The notes beneath the pieces were generated by a model. The model worked only from the letters and a program-made list of their open reading frames with translations, had not been told where the DNA came from and did not search any database. Both the position numbers and the translations under genes were made by a program. Positions 37,067 through 44,561 of a stretch of 64,000 bases of DNA are shown here, one piece after another (positions within the stretch are counted from its first letter, which is position 1; every line of letters starts with the position of its first letter). Source of the stretch: an uncultured Phascolarctobacterium sp. (GTDB taxonomy: Bacteria; Bacillota; Negativicutes; Acidaminococcales; Acidaminococcaceae); NCBI GenBank assembly GCA_900545535.1, contig UQZN01000016.1, forward strand, positions 1 to 64,000, given 5' to 3'.

Positions 37067-37724
37067 TTCCAGCCTCCTCCTCAAATGATATTATCTGCTG
37101 CAAAAGCAGCCTGGCCAGCAGCTTTGACGCTTCCCTGGTCGGATGGATGCCGTCGCTGCCAAAAATGTTTCTCTCTGCCAAACACTTTACACTTTCATGC
37201 CAGTCCAGCAGGCTTCCTTTGGCACCCGGCGCTAACCTTGCCAGCAGATTATTATACTGCGCGATCTTTTTTTCTAACCCTGTATGTTTAAGCAGATGCG
37301 GCTTACTTACAGGTGGACTATTTACAAGGATCACTTTGCTGCCCCTGCTATTGGCAAATTTTATAAAAAGCTGCAGATTATTTTTATATTCATCAGGCGT
37401 AACCCAGGGGTCACGACCGTACTGTTCCGAATAAAGCGGCCAGATTCTTCGTCCTTCGGCCGGCCATAAATCGACCAGCCCCAATTGCAGTATTGTATAG
37501 TCAGGACGTAAAAATTCTATTTCATTGGCCTCGCCTTTTATAAGGCTTAAACTGGTATTGGCATGGCGGCAGCGGTTTACCAGGCAGATGTCTTCTGCAA
37601 AATGAGCAGTAAGCATTCTGCGCAGCTGCTCAGGATATGTTCCCGCATAATCAAGTTCCACATTAAAACTGTCTTTGGCATAGCGCGGTAAACCGTAGCT
37701 GTCACCAATTACCAATACTTTCAT
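37059..37724 (-). CDS. SGNH-type hydrolase
   Basis: 221 residues. Block I is GDSYG (7-11, Ser9), block II lies around NRCRHANTS, block III is degenerate (QLGLVDLWP rather than GxND) and block V is SDGIHP near residue 192. No signal peptide, so cytoplasmic. It may act as an acyl or carbohydrate esterase. It precedes the DUF4125 pair with slight overlap, so the three are one unit. It follows the MFS gene by 55 bases and could be transcribed with it. Unlike the enzyme at 22603-23157 it lacks the Asn of GxND. Confidence 0.8.
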   Translation of the reverse strand: MKVLVIGDSYGLPRYAKDSFNVELDYAGTYPEQLRRMLTAHFAEDICLVNRCRHANTSLSLIKGEANEIEFLRPDYTILQLGLVDLWPAEGRRIWPLYSEQYGRDPWVTPDEYKNNLQLFIKFANSRGSKVILVNSPPVSKPHLLKHTGLEKKIAQYNNLLARLAPGAKGSLLDWHESVKCLAERNIFGSDGIHPTREASKLLARLLLQQIISFEEEAGNG

Positions 37725-37779
37725 ATTTCCAGCCCCTAAATAAATATTTTATAATCACGCTAGTTGTTTAAAATCATAT

Positions 37780-39087
37780 TTATTCTGTATAATCTTCGTT
37801 TTCTTCTAAAACTACATCTTTACGATCAGGGACCTTTATTTTCAGCGGCAAAATAAAGGCAATAATAGCTGAAATAACAAAGGAACACAACGCAAACTTA
37901 ATGGAGGCAATAAAATTACCGGTTGTGTCGGCCAGATAACCACCCATAAAGCTGCCCAGCGCCGGACCGATACCCATAACGATCAGGGTAGCAAGACCCC
38001 ACAATTTACCAAGACTGACGCGGCCATAGATCGCGCCCGCATAACCAACGACGCCGCCCGGCTCGATGGCCCAGTAAACAGCAAACAATATGCAGATCAA
38101 AGCGCCTAAAGTAGTAGACTGCGGCCCCATGGTCATCAGCAGCAGACATGCCACAGCACCTACCGCCGGTCCAAAGATAAGCATGGTTTTTCTGGCTTTG
38201 ATCTCATTTTTCATCGCTACAACTAATTTATCGGATACGATACCCAACAGCGGCATCGTGAAGATGCCGGCGATACCGATGATGATATAAAGGTTAGTCG
38301 CGTTATCCAAGGTCATCTTCAAATCTTTGGTCCAATAGGTAACGACCTGCGTCCAGATCAAAAATTCTGCAACCATACTGGTCAGGAAAGCAAAGATCGA
38401 ACCCCAAATAGGAAAAGTACTGAACGCTTCACCAATCTTCCAGGGATATTCCTGCTGAGCAGCCGTACCTTTGGCTGGTGGAACTTCACCAAAAGCATGC
38501 AGTCCGTACTGTTCCGGATTCTTTTTCGCCAGCAGGGCGGCAAGCAGCAGCGCTACCAGAGAGACCCAGCCCAGAATCGTCATAGCGTCACGCCATTGAC
38601 CTGCATTCTGTACCAGCATCGGTTTTACGCCCAGGCTGAGCAGGATCTGCGCCATCGGAGCACCGGCAAAAGCAATGCCCCACATTTTGGCATAATATTT
38701 GCCGACAAACCATTTACGAATGGAAATAGTTGACGATACCCACAGCATACCAGTACCGATACCGGCAAAAATAGCATAGGCTGCATAATAAGCATACAAA
38801 GATTCAACTTTAGCGGTCAGGTAAAAGCCCAGCATACAAAAAACTGCGGCAATAGTATAAACAGGCTTAGTGCCCCATTTATCCAAAATCATCCCGCTGA
38901 AAAAAGCTGTAATAGCATACATGCTCATCATCAGCGAATAGCCTAACGATACCTGCGCACCGGTCCAGCCCATAGTCTGTGACATCGGCCCGGCCAGGAT
39001 CGCAAAAGTAGAGCGGTAACCAAACAGGCAAAATACTGCTAACCACGCAGCAACAACTACAAAGTAAGAGGTTCTTTTCGCATCCAT
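37780..39087 (-). CDS. OFA-type MFS transporter, likely arylacetate carrier
   Basis: About 435 residues from the ATG at 39087; an ATG at 39096 abuts the GAAGGG site. Twelve membrane helices, with the MFS loop motif GMILDKWGTKPVY between helices 2 and 3. The overall pattern is that of the oxalate/formate antiporter family, which carries small carboxylates. It lies behind hpdBC, with a hairpin in the gap. I infer uptake of 4-hydroxyphenylacetate or exchange with a product; p-cresol itself is neutral and needs no carrier. The direction and substrate are not shown by the sequence. Confidence 0.82.
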   Translation of the reverse strand: MDAKRTSYFVVVAAWLAVFCLFGYRSTFAILAGPMSQTMGWTGAQVSLGYSLMMSMYAITAFFSGMILDKWGTKPVYTIAAVFCMLGFYLTAKVESLYAYYAAYAIFAGIGTGMLWVSSTISIRKWFVGKYYAKMWGIAFAGAPMAQILLSLGVKPMLVQNAGQWRDAMTILGWVSLVALLLAALLAKKNPEQYGLHAFGEVPPAKGTAAQQEYPWKIGEAFSTFPIWGSIFAFLTSMVAEFLIWTQVVTYWTKDLKMTLDNATNLYIIIGIAGIFTMPLLGIVSDKLVVAMKNEIKARKTMLIFGPAVGAVACLLLMTMGPQSTTLGALICILFAVYWAIEPGGVVGYAGAIYGRVSLGKLWGLATLIVMGIGPALGSFMGGYLADTTGNFIASIKFALCSFVISAIIAFILPLKIKVPDRKDVVLEENEDYTE

Positions 39088-39169
39088 ACAAACCATCCCT
39101 TCATCTCACAAATCTGTAAAAGATTATGAGTTAATAGTAATTACAAATTTCAGCCCCATTTTGAAAAGA

Positions 39170-39195
39170 GGCGGATGCAGGCTCCTGCATCCGCC
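39170..39195 (-). terminator. Hairpin between hpdC and the transporter gene
   Basis: Perfect 12-base GC-rich arms (39170-39181 and 39184-39195) with a two-base loop, followed on the minus strand by TCTTTTC. It should end much of the hpdBC transcript and let part read through into the MFS gene. Confidence 0.75.
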
Positions 39196-39232
39196 AACTT
39201 AATTTAGTTAAGGAGGAAGTATTGTAATAAAC

Positions 39233-39496
39233 TTATTTTCTTGTAAACTGTTCGCAATATACAGCTTTCAGATCGCCATAGGTCCAGTCTTTTTTCTTAA
39301 AGCCGTCGCAGATACCAATGTTGTTTTCATCAGCTTCTACAAAGCATTTGCAGCATTTGCATTTAGCGATAGGATCGAACATCGGGCAGGTTTCACTGTC
39401 AATAAGGATAATACTGTCATTATTGGCGTGGCAGATACCTTTCGCAACGTCAATGGGGGTAAAATTACGGCAATCAGCATGATTATTTTTAGCCAT
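39233..39496 (-). CDS. hpdC: 4-Hydroxyphenylacetate decarboxylase small iron-sulfur subunit
   Basis: 87 residues. It carries two sets of cluster ligands in the HpdC pattern: His6, Cys9, Cys22 and Cys37, then Cys46, Cys49, Cys63 and Cys81. Cys48 and Cys51 are extra. The text around them (DC-x-NF, VAKGIC, KCK-x-C-K-x-FVEA, K-x-DW-x-Y) closely follows the Clostridioides difficile protein as I remember it. This subunit holds two [4Fe-4S] clusters and is known only with 4-hydroxyphenylacetate decarboxylase, so it strengthens that assignment for hpdB. It is 6 bases after hpdB, with its ribosome site in the hpdB end. Confidence 0.93.
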   Translation of the reverse strand: MAKNNHADCRNFTPIDVAKGICHANNDSIILIDSETCPMFDPIAKCKCCKCFVEADENNIGICDGFKKKDWTYGDLKAVYCEQFTRK

Positions 39497-39502
39497 TGTG
39501 AC

Positions 39503-42217
39503 TCACACTCCTTCGTATTCGGTTCTTGCAACAACTTCGTCCTGGATCGGCTTGCCGATTTCTACCCAGTATTGAGTAAAGCCGGCTACGCGAACTAAGA
39601 GGTCACGATAGTTGTTAGGATGTTTTTGAGCATCTTTCAAAACTTTGGAATCGACGATATTGAATTGGATATGGAAACCGCCTTTTCTCATGTAAGAACG
39701 GGTCAGATCCAACAATTTCTTGGAACCCTCGATGCCTTTGACTGCATTCGGATGCAGTTTCAGGTTCATCTGCGAGTTTTGAGATCTGCTGTGATCCCAG
39801 CAAGTAGCGGATTCGAACAAGGCATAGGCGCCATTGCGGTCGGTACCGGGGTATGCAGACATGGAAGCGTCGGCAAAGGTAGTGCCGGAAAGACGACCGT
39901 CGGCAGAAGCCAGAGTGGCAGCGCCTTGCGGAGCATGGGTGGATACAGACATCTGGCAGACATAGAACGGTTTGGCATACAGAGATTCATATTTATCGCC
40001 GCAGCCGCAGTACCAGTCTTCAAACTCAGCCAAAATGCTGTCGACTTCAGGAATATCGTTGCCATATTTGAAGGATCTCAGGCAATCTGCATGGATCTGA
40101 TCGTAACGTCCGTCATCATCATCGCGTTTTTCCTGAGCTTCAAGCGAGAAGCTGCCGATTTCATCAGCATTTTTGAAACCGAAGTTGTTGATAAGCGCAT
40201 CTGTAAGTTCTTCCAGAGTGTATTTCTTATCTTCAAATACCAATTTCTTGATGTTGTACAGGGAGTTGACCATATTGATCGTACCGGTATCTTCAATGTT
40301 ATATGTAGCATTGTAGCGATAACCCATATTGCCGATATGCTGGCCTTTTGCCAGGCAGTCAGGTTTCAGGAAGGAGTTGACCAGCGACATATTGTGTTTA
40401 CGCCATACGTCATGCTGGATATTATTGGTAGTTACCAAACAATCAATGACGATGTCATAGTATTTAAGGAATTGTTCATACAATTCTTCATAAGTTTTGA
40501 AGGTTTTGTTATGAGGCGGCAAAACCTGCAAATCAATACGTCTGTCATAACCGTTAGTAAGTACCATTTCCAGAACTTTCGGATTGGAAATAAAATGTAC
40601 ACCTACGGAAGTCGGTTGGCCTGCGCCACCCGGAATCCAGTATTTCTTGCCGTTCAGTTCCAATTCTTTCCAAATGCCAGGAGAAGTTTCCAGACAGCCG
40701 CCGATAGAGAACGCGCGTGCATCTTCCAGATTCATGCCTTCCGGGCCGTAGTTCTTCATAATGAACTCGATACCGCCGCGGTTGTTCATCCAGGCCGGGT
40801 AGCCGGTGCCGCTCTTTTCGCACTCTACAGCTTTCAGCAGGAATTCTTCAGGCAGTTTGTCATCATACAATACAGACAGGGTCGGCTGCGTGGTCTGGCA
40901 GGTCATACCTGCTTCCAGAAGCAGCATTTCCAGTCTGTTAGCAGCTGATTGACCGTCACGGGTCAAGCCGCCGATGCAGACATTGTTGAAAGTATTGCCG
41001 GAAAGTACGCCGCCGACAACGCCCATCGAAGCGAAGCAGTCGATACAGGTCATTTTTACGCGGTAGCATTCCAAAAGCTCCAGTACTTCAGCTTCGGTGA
41101 TACGTCCAGCTTCCATATCCTGTTCGAACCAGGGCCACAGAACCTGTCCGATACGTCCGGGAGACATGCCGGAAATAGCATCTTCATTGACGGAAGCCAT
41201 ATGGACCATGTAAATCATCTGCAGAGCTTCACGGAAAGTACGCGGTTGTTTATGAGCGATATGTTCCATGATCTCGGCGATCTCTTCATATTCTTTCTTT
41301 TGTTTGGCGTTCTTTTCAGTAGCAGCCAGACGTTTTGCTTCTTCGGCATAATGCAGATGCCAGGTTTGGATACCTTCAAGAACCAGTTTGACGGCTTCAT
41401 AGAAATACAGCCTGCTCATACCGATAATGCCATCACCATCAGGACGGCCAGCCGTCTCAGCAATGCCTTCTTCGCACATTTTGATCAATCCGTCGTAACC
41501 ATATTGCAAAGGATAGAAGTAGTTGATTACTTCACGGCCCTGCGGCAGGGTATAACCGGAGTCAAACATACAGATCAGGCTGCGCATAACAGCTTCTTTG
41601 ATCGGATATTCGGGAACCATTTGCTCATAGCGATGGCCAACATCGTCAACAGATTTACCGACCCACTCGCGGGCAAGCTTAGTTAAAACACGCACTTCGT
41701 CTTTACGGATACCATATTTACCAGCGATAGAAACAACATTACCAAAACTTTCAGTTACGTTGCCGCCGCCGGCGCCATAAGCACTGACCTGGTCAGCACT
41801 GGCAGAACCGGAAGCCAAAGCAGCCTGGTATAATTCATCTTCCTTGGCCATGAAGAAGCCTTCAGACAGCCACGGCATCGGGAAAGAACCGCGATAATAT
41901 TGAGTTTTGGCACCAACAAGTAATTCACCAGGATAAATACTGGGAGTTAAATGCTCGAAGCCTGCTTTCAAAGCTCTGCCGCGGCGTACTTCCATAATGT
42001 CACCCTCATTAGCCTGGAATACGCGGTTATACCAATAGGGGAATTCGCAGGTTACAGAAGACAAAGTCTGCAGATAAATATCTTTCAATTTAGCAGCTCT
42101 TTCTGTAGCCCCTTCTTTTACTTCACGGTCAACCATCTCTTTCGGTGCTTCACCGCCGGCCTGAAGATTCAAGGACATACCTTGCTCTTCCAATACATCA
42201 ACGAGTTTTCTTGCCAT
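39503..42217 (-). CDS. hpdB: Glycyl-radical 4-hydroxyphenylacetate decarboxylase, catalytic subunit
   Basis: 904 residues, matching the family length of about 900. The glycyl radical site is RVAGFTQYW with Gly879 near the C-terminus; the thiyl cysteine is Cys508 in GGCLETS, with Glu510 beside it. Ser349, His541 and Glu642 fall at the places I recall for the active-site residues of the Clostridium scatologenes enzyme (344, 536, 637; offset 5). The enzyme decarboxylates 4-hydroxyphenylacetate to p-cresol without oxygen. The small subunit gene next door favours this over indoleacetate or phenylacetate decarboxylases, which lack it. AAGGAGG precedes the ATG. Start and end agree with the Clostridial protein. 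Confidence 0.93.
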   Translation of the reverse strand: MARKLVDVLEEQGMSLNLQAGGEAPKEMVDREVKEGATERAAKLKDIYLQTLSSVTCEFPYWYNRVFQANEGDIMEVRRGRALKAGFEHLTPSIYPGELLVGAKTQYYRGSFPMPWLSEGFFMAKEDELYQAALASGSASADQVSAYGAGGGNVTESFGNVVSIAGKYGIRKDEVRVLTKLAREWVGKSVDDVGHRYEQMVPEYPIKEAVMRSLICMFDSGYTLPQGREVINYFYPLQYGYDGLIKMCEEGIAETAGRPDGDGIIGMSRLYFYEAVKLVLEGIQTWHLHYAEEAKRLAATEKNAKQKKEYEEIAEIMEHIAHKQPRTFREALQMIYMVHMASVNEDAISGMSPGRIGQVLWPWFEQDMEAGRITEAEVLELLECYRVKMTCIDCFASMGVVGGVLSGNTFNNVCIGGLTRDGQSAANRLEMLLLEAGMTCQTTQPTLSVLYDDKLPEEFLLKAVECEKSGTGYPAWMNNRGGIEFIMKNYGPEGMNLEDARAFSIGGCLETSPGIWKELELNGKKYWIPGGAGQPTSVGVHFISNPKVLEMVLTNGYDRRIDLQVLPPHNKTFKTYEELYEQFLKYYDIVIDCLVTTNNIQHDVWRKHNMSLVNSFLKPDCLAKGQHIGNMGYRYNATYNIEDTGTINMVNSLYNIKKLVFEDKKYTLEELTDALINNFGFKNADEIGSFSLEAQEKRDDDDGRYDQIHADCLRSFKYGNDIPEVDSILAEFEDWYCGCGDKYESLYAKPFYVCQMSVSTHAPQGAATLASADGRLSGTTFADASMSAYPGTDRNGAYALFESATCWDHSRSQNSQMNLKLHPNAVKGIEGSKKLLDLTRSYMRKGGFHIQFNIVDSKVLKDAQKHPNNYRDLLVRVAGFTQYWVEIGKPIQDEVVARTEYEGV

Positions 42218-42429
42218 AATAAATCCTCCTTTTTCACATAGAATTCACGATAAGGGTTACAGTATTTTTTTAGAAGCAGTCATCCATTCAACATTTACAC
42301 TTGCTGTACCCTTAGGTTGCCTTAAGTGTACTATGCGAAAAATCTTAAGTATTGAGCCGCCAGTAGGAGCGGAAGTCTGAAAAATAGAACGCTGGCTAAG
42401 CCTCTGGAACTAGTTGTCCTACAGCTAAA
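42218..42429 (-). promoter_or_regulatory. Regulatory gap upstream of hpdB
   Basis: About 210 non-coding bases between the hpdA terminator and hpdB. It must hold the hpdBC promoter, yet I see only weak matches: TTGAAT with AAAATA 17 bases on, on the minus strand. A partly symmetric stretch (CACTTGC near 42299 and CTTAAGTG near 42325-42331) may be a regulator site. A poor promoter would fit activation by the regulators upstream. Confidence 0.4.
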
Positions 42430-42478
42430 AACAGAAGCAGCACACCGGTCCAAGCAAAACCAGTGCGCTGCTTCTGTT
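42430..42478 (-). terminator. Terminator after hpdA
   Basis: AACAGAAGCAGC (42430-42441) and GCTGCTTCTGTT (42467-42478) form a perfect 12-base stem, with more pairing inside the loop, followed on the minus strand by a T-rich tail. It lies 13 bases beyond the hpdA stop and separates hpdA from hpdBC. Confidence 0.85.
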
Positions 42479-42491
42479 CTATTGAGGAATT

Positions 42492-43472
42492 TTAAAATGG
42501 GGTGTCTGAACCAACATAAGCTTTGATGCCTAAATCAAGCAGCACCTTCTGTAAAGCTTCTAATTTTTCAGGTGGCGTTGCTTCGTACATGCTATAGGGA
42601 TAAACCATCCCACAGGATTTCCATTTGGAATCACCCAGACGGTGGAAAGGCAGCAGATTAAATTCAGTTAAGCCTACACTGTGCATAAACTCTGCAATAG
42701 CAGCCATATTCTCTTTACTGTCATTAAAACCTTCAATAACAGGCGATCTTAAAACCAGCCGTCCCGGCCAGTCTGATTGTGCCAAAGCTGCAATATTAGA
42801 TAAAATAAGCTCATTGGGAACCCCTGTTTTCTCTTGATGCTTTACCGAATCCATATGCTTCAGATCGTTAAAGGTAAAGTCAACATATTTCATAGTTTCC
42901 AAATAAGTTTCCTGCGGGAAAAAGCCGCTGGTTTCAATCGCTGTATGAATATAAGCATTACGGCATTCTTTCAAAACTGCCTGCAAAAAATCTTTCTGAT
43001 ACATGGGATCGCCGCCGCTGAAAGTAGCGCCGCCCTTACCTGACCAGTAATGCCGGTCGCGGTCAAAAATTTTCATCAATTCGGAGACCTTCATATCCCT
43101 CGAAGCCGGAACAAAGGCTTCCTGCAAACAGGCATCCACACATTCGTGACTTTCACAGTGTTTGCATTTTTCCCAGTCGATAGCCAATGGTATTTCTTTT
43201 TCATCACTAAGAGCAATCGCCTGATGCGGGCATTTGGAAATACAACGTTTGCAGCCCTGGGACCTGTTGATGCACTTCATAACTCTGAATAATGTACGTA
43301 CACGGTTTTCCAAACCTTCCGGATTTGCACACCATTCACAGCGCAGCGGACACCCCGATAAAAATACCAGCGTACGGCAGCCGGGCCCGTCATGTACAGA
43401 ATAAGACTGGATGTCAAATATACGCCCAACTAAATCCTGTTTAACACCAATAGGGGATAATGATCTTGCCAT
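42492..43472 (-). CDS. hpdA: Glycyl-radical activating enzyme for the decarboxylase
   Basis: 326 residues. The radical-SAM motif is SGCPLRCEWCANPE (Cys41, Cys45, Cys48). A ferredoxin-like insert follows (CKRCISKCPHQA and CKHCESHECVDACLQEAF, about residues 74-118) that holds two more [4Fe-4S] clusters, as in HpdA and other GRE activases. FSGGDPM gives the SAM-binding GGE-like motif. It makes the radical on Gly879 of HpdB. Here it lies upstream of hpdBC with its own terminator, while the C. difficile order is hpdB-hpdC-hpdA. A second start at about 43445 is possible but less likely. Confidence 0.9.
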   Translation of the reverse strand: MARSLSPIGVKQDLVGRIFDIQSYSVHDGPGCRTLVFLSGCPLRCEWCANPEGLENRVRTLFRVMKCINRSQGCKRCISKCPHQAIALSDEKEIPLAIDWEKCKHCESHECVDACLQEAFVPASRDMKVSELMKIFDRDRHYWSGKGGATFSGGDPMYQKDFLQAVLKECRNAYIHTAIETSGFFPQETYLETMKYVDFTFNDLKHMDSVKHQEKTGVPNELILSNIAALAQSDWPGRLVLRSPVIEGFNDSKENMAAIAEFMHSVGLTEFNLLPFHRLGDSKWKSCGMVYPYSMYEATPPEKLEALQKVLLDLGIKAYVGSDTPF

Positions 43473-43584
43473 AAAAATCTTCCTCTCTGTCAGAAACTTT
43501 GCGTATCATTGCTTTCTGTTTCGATTGTACAATATTTAGCACTTGGCTTCGTGAGCCTTAGGCTGTATTCTTGCATAAAAAAAA

Positions 43585-43614
43585 GCCATAGGACTACGAC
43601 CTTAGTCCTATGGC
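43585..43614 (-). terminator. Terminator after the response-regulator gene
   Basis: Perfect 12-base arms GCCATAGGACTA (43585-43596) and TAGTCCTATGGC (43603-43614), followed on the minus strand by eight T. It closes the luxR-kinase-regulator operon and separates it from hpdA. Confidence 0.88.
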
Positions 43615-43624
43615 CTCATACCAA

Positions 43625-44545
43625 TTACTTGTCTTTCAAACTTTTCATAAATAATTCATCATTAACGATCTGTTCCAACAATCTTACCACATCATCCGGA
43701 TAGGCATACTGACTGCTCTCCTGCCGCAGTTTTAACAGAGCCTTGTTATCGTCGCCATTTTCACTTACTAAAATACTGCCATAGCGGTCTAAAACAAAAC
43801 TGATCCCTGCCAGCTTTTCCAAATGACATTCCCTGATTTTTCTTTGCAGGTTTTCGTCGACACCACTCAGATAATTACGAATATACAACAACAGGTATTT
43901 TGCCCATTTTTCCATTTTCAATGGCTCTAAAAAATCCATTTCTTCCTCCGGCGTCGAACCTTTCTGTTTACACAGAGTTGCTATGATATCCTGTATCCTT
44001 ACCAGCAGCAGTCCCTGTTCAGTTTCATTCTTTGATAGATTAAGATAATCACAGAGCTTCCTGCAATAATGAAATTTACGGTCAGCCATTATAACAGACT
44101 CCGGAGGTAAGATTTGTTTCAGCAAAATATTGAGACTTTCAATCACAGTCCATCTGCTTTCCATCTCATCGTACATACTTTTCTTGCCAAACAGGCTGCC
44201 CAAAATAGCGTGCAGTTCATTATAATCTACCGGTTTGACCAAAAATTGGTCCGCGCCTATTTTATAGCCATGGATCCTGTCCGCAATATCATTAAGCACA
44301 GTGATCATCACCACCGGGATATGCTGCGTTTTAGGATTCTCTTTTAACTCGCGGCATACCTCGTACCCGCTCATGCCTGGCAGCATAACATCTAAAAGAA
44401 TTATGTCCGGCAAATATTGTTCAGCAAAACAGATCGCGTCTTTCCCCTGCTGGGCAGTAATAGTTACATACCCCCAGCTTTCAACAAAATCTTTGAACAA
44501 ATCCAGATTTTTAAGATTATCATCCACTATTAAAACAGTTTTCAT
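43625..44545 (-). CDS. Response regulator with unrecognised helical output region
   Basis: 306 residues. The receiver domain (1-120) is complete: acidic Asp8/Asp9, phospho-acceptor Asp52 (LLDVMLPG), Thr82 and Lys104 (LVKPVD). After a linker, residues 130-306 are helical and lack any DNA-binding motif that I recognise. One can see charged helices (KMEKWAKYLLLYIRNYL) that might be a degenerate HD-type or protein-interaction domain. It sits 16 bases after the histidine kinase, its obvious partner. Output could be protein-protein contact with the LuxR regulator upstream. Confidence 0.82.
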   Translation of the reverse strand: MKTVLIVDDNLKNLDLFKDFVESWGYVTITAQQGKDAICFAEQYLPDIILLDVMLPGMSGYEVCRELKENPKTQHIPVVMITVLNDIADRIHGYKIGADQFLVKPVDYNELHAILGSLFGKKSMYDEMESRWTVIESLNILLKQILPPESVIMADRKFHYCRKLCDYLNLSKNETEQGLLLVRIQDIIATLCKQKGSTPEEEMDFLEPLKMEKWAKYLLLYIRNYLSGVDENLQRKIRECHLEKLAGISFVLDRYGSILVSENGDDNKALLKLRQESSQYAYPDDVVRLLEQIVNDELFMKSLKDK

Positions 44546-44561
44546 CTGTACACCTCTTTCT

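Noticed and set aside
39620..40948. 442-codon plus-strand frame opposite hpdB
   Set aside because: Antisense shadow of a highly conserved enzyme; no recognisable domain.
39503..42217. Pyruvate formate-lyase, glycerol dehydratase or choline TMA-lyase
   Set aside because: The active-site pattern and the HpdC subunit match arylacetate decarboxylase far better.
42218..42429. Sigma-54 promoter upstream of hpdB
   Set aside because: No GG-N10-GC element with proper spacing, and the linked regulators lack a sigma-54 activator domain.
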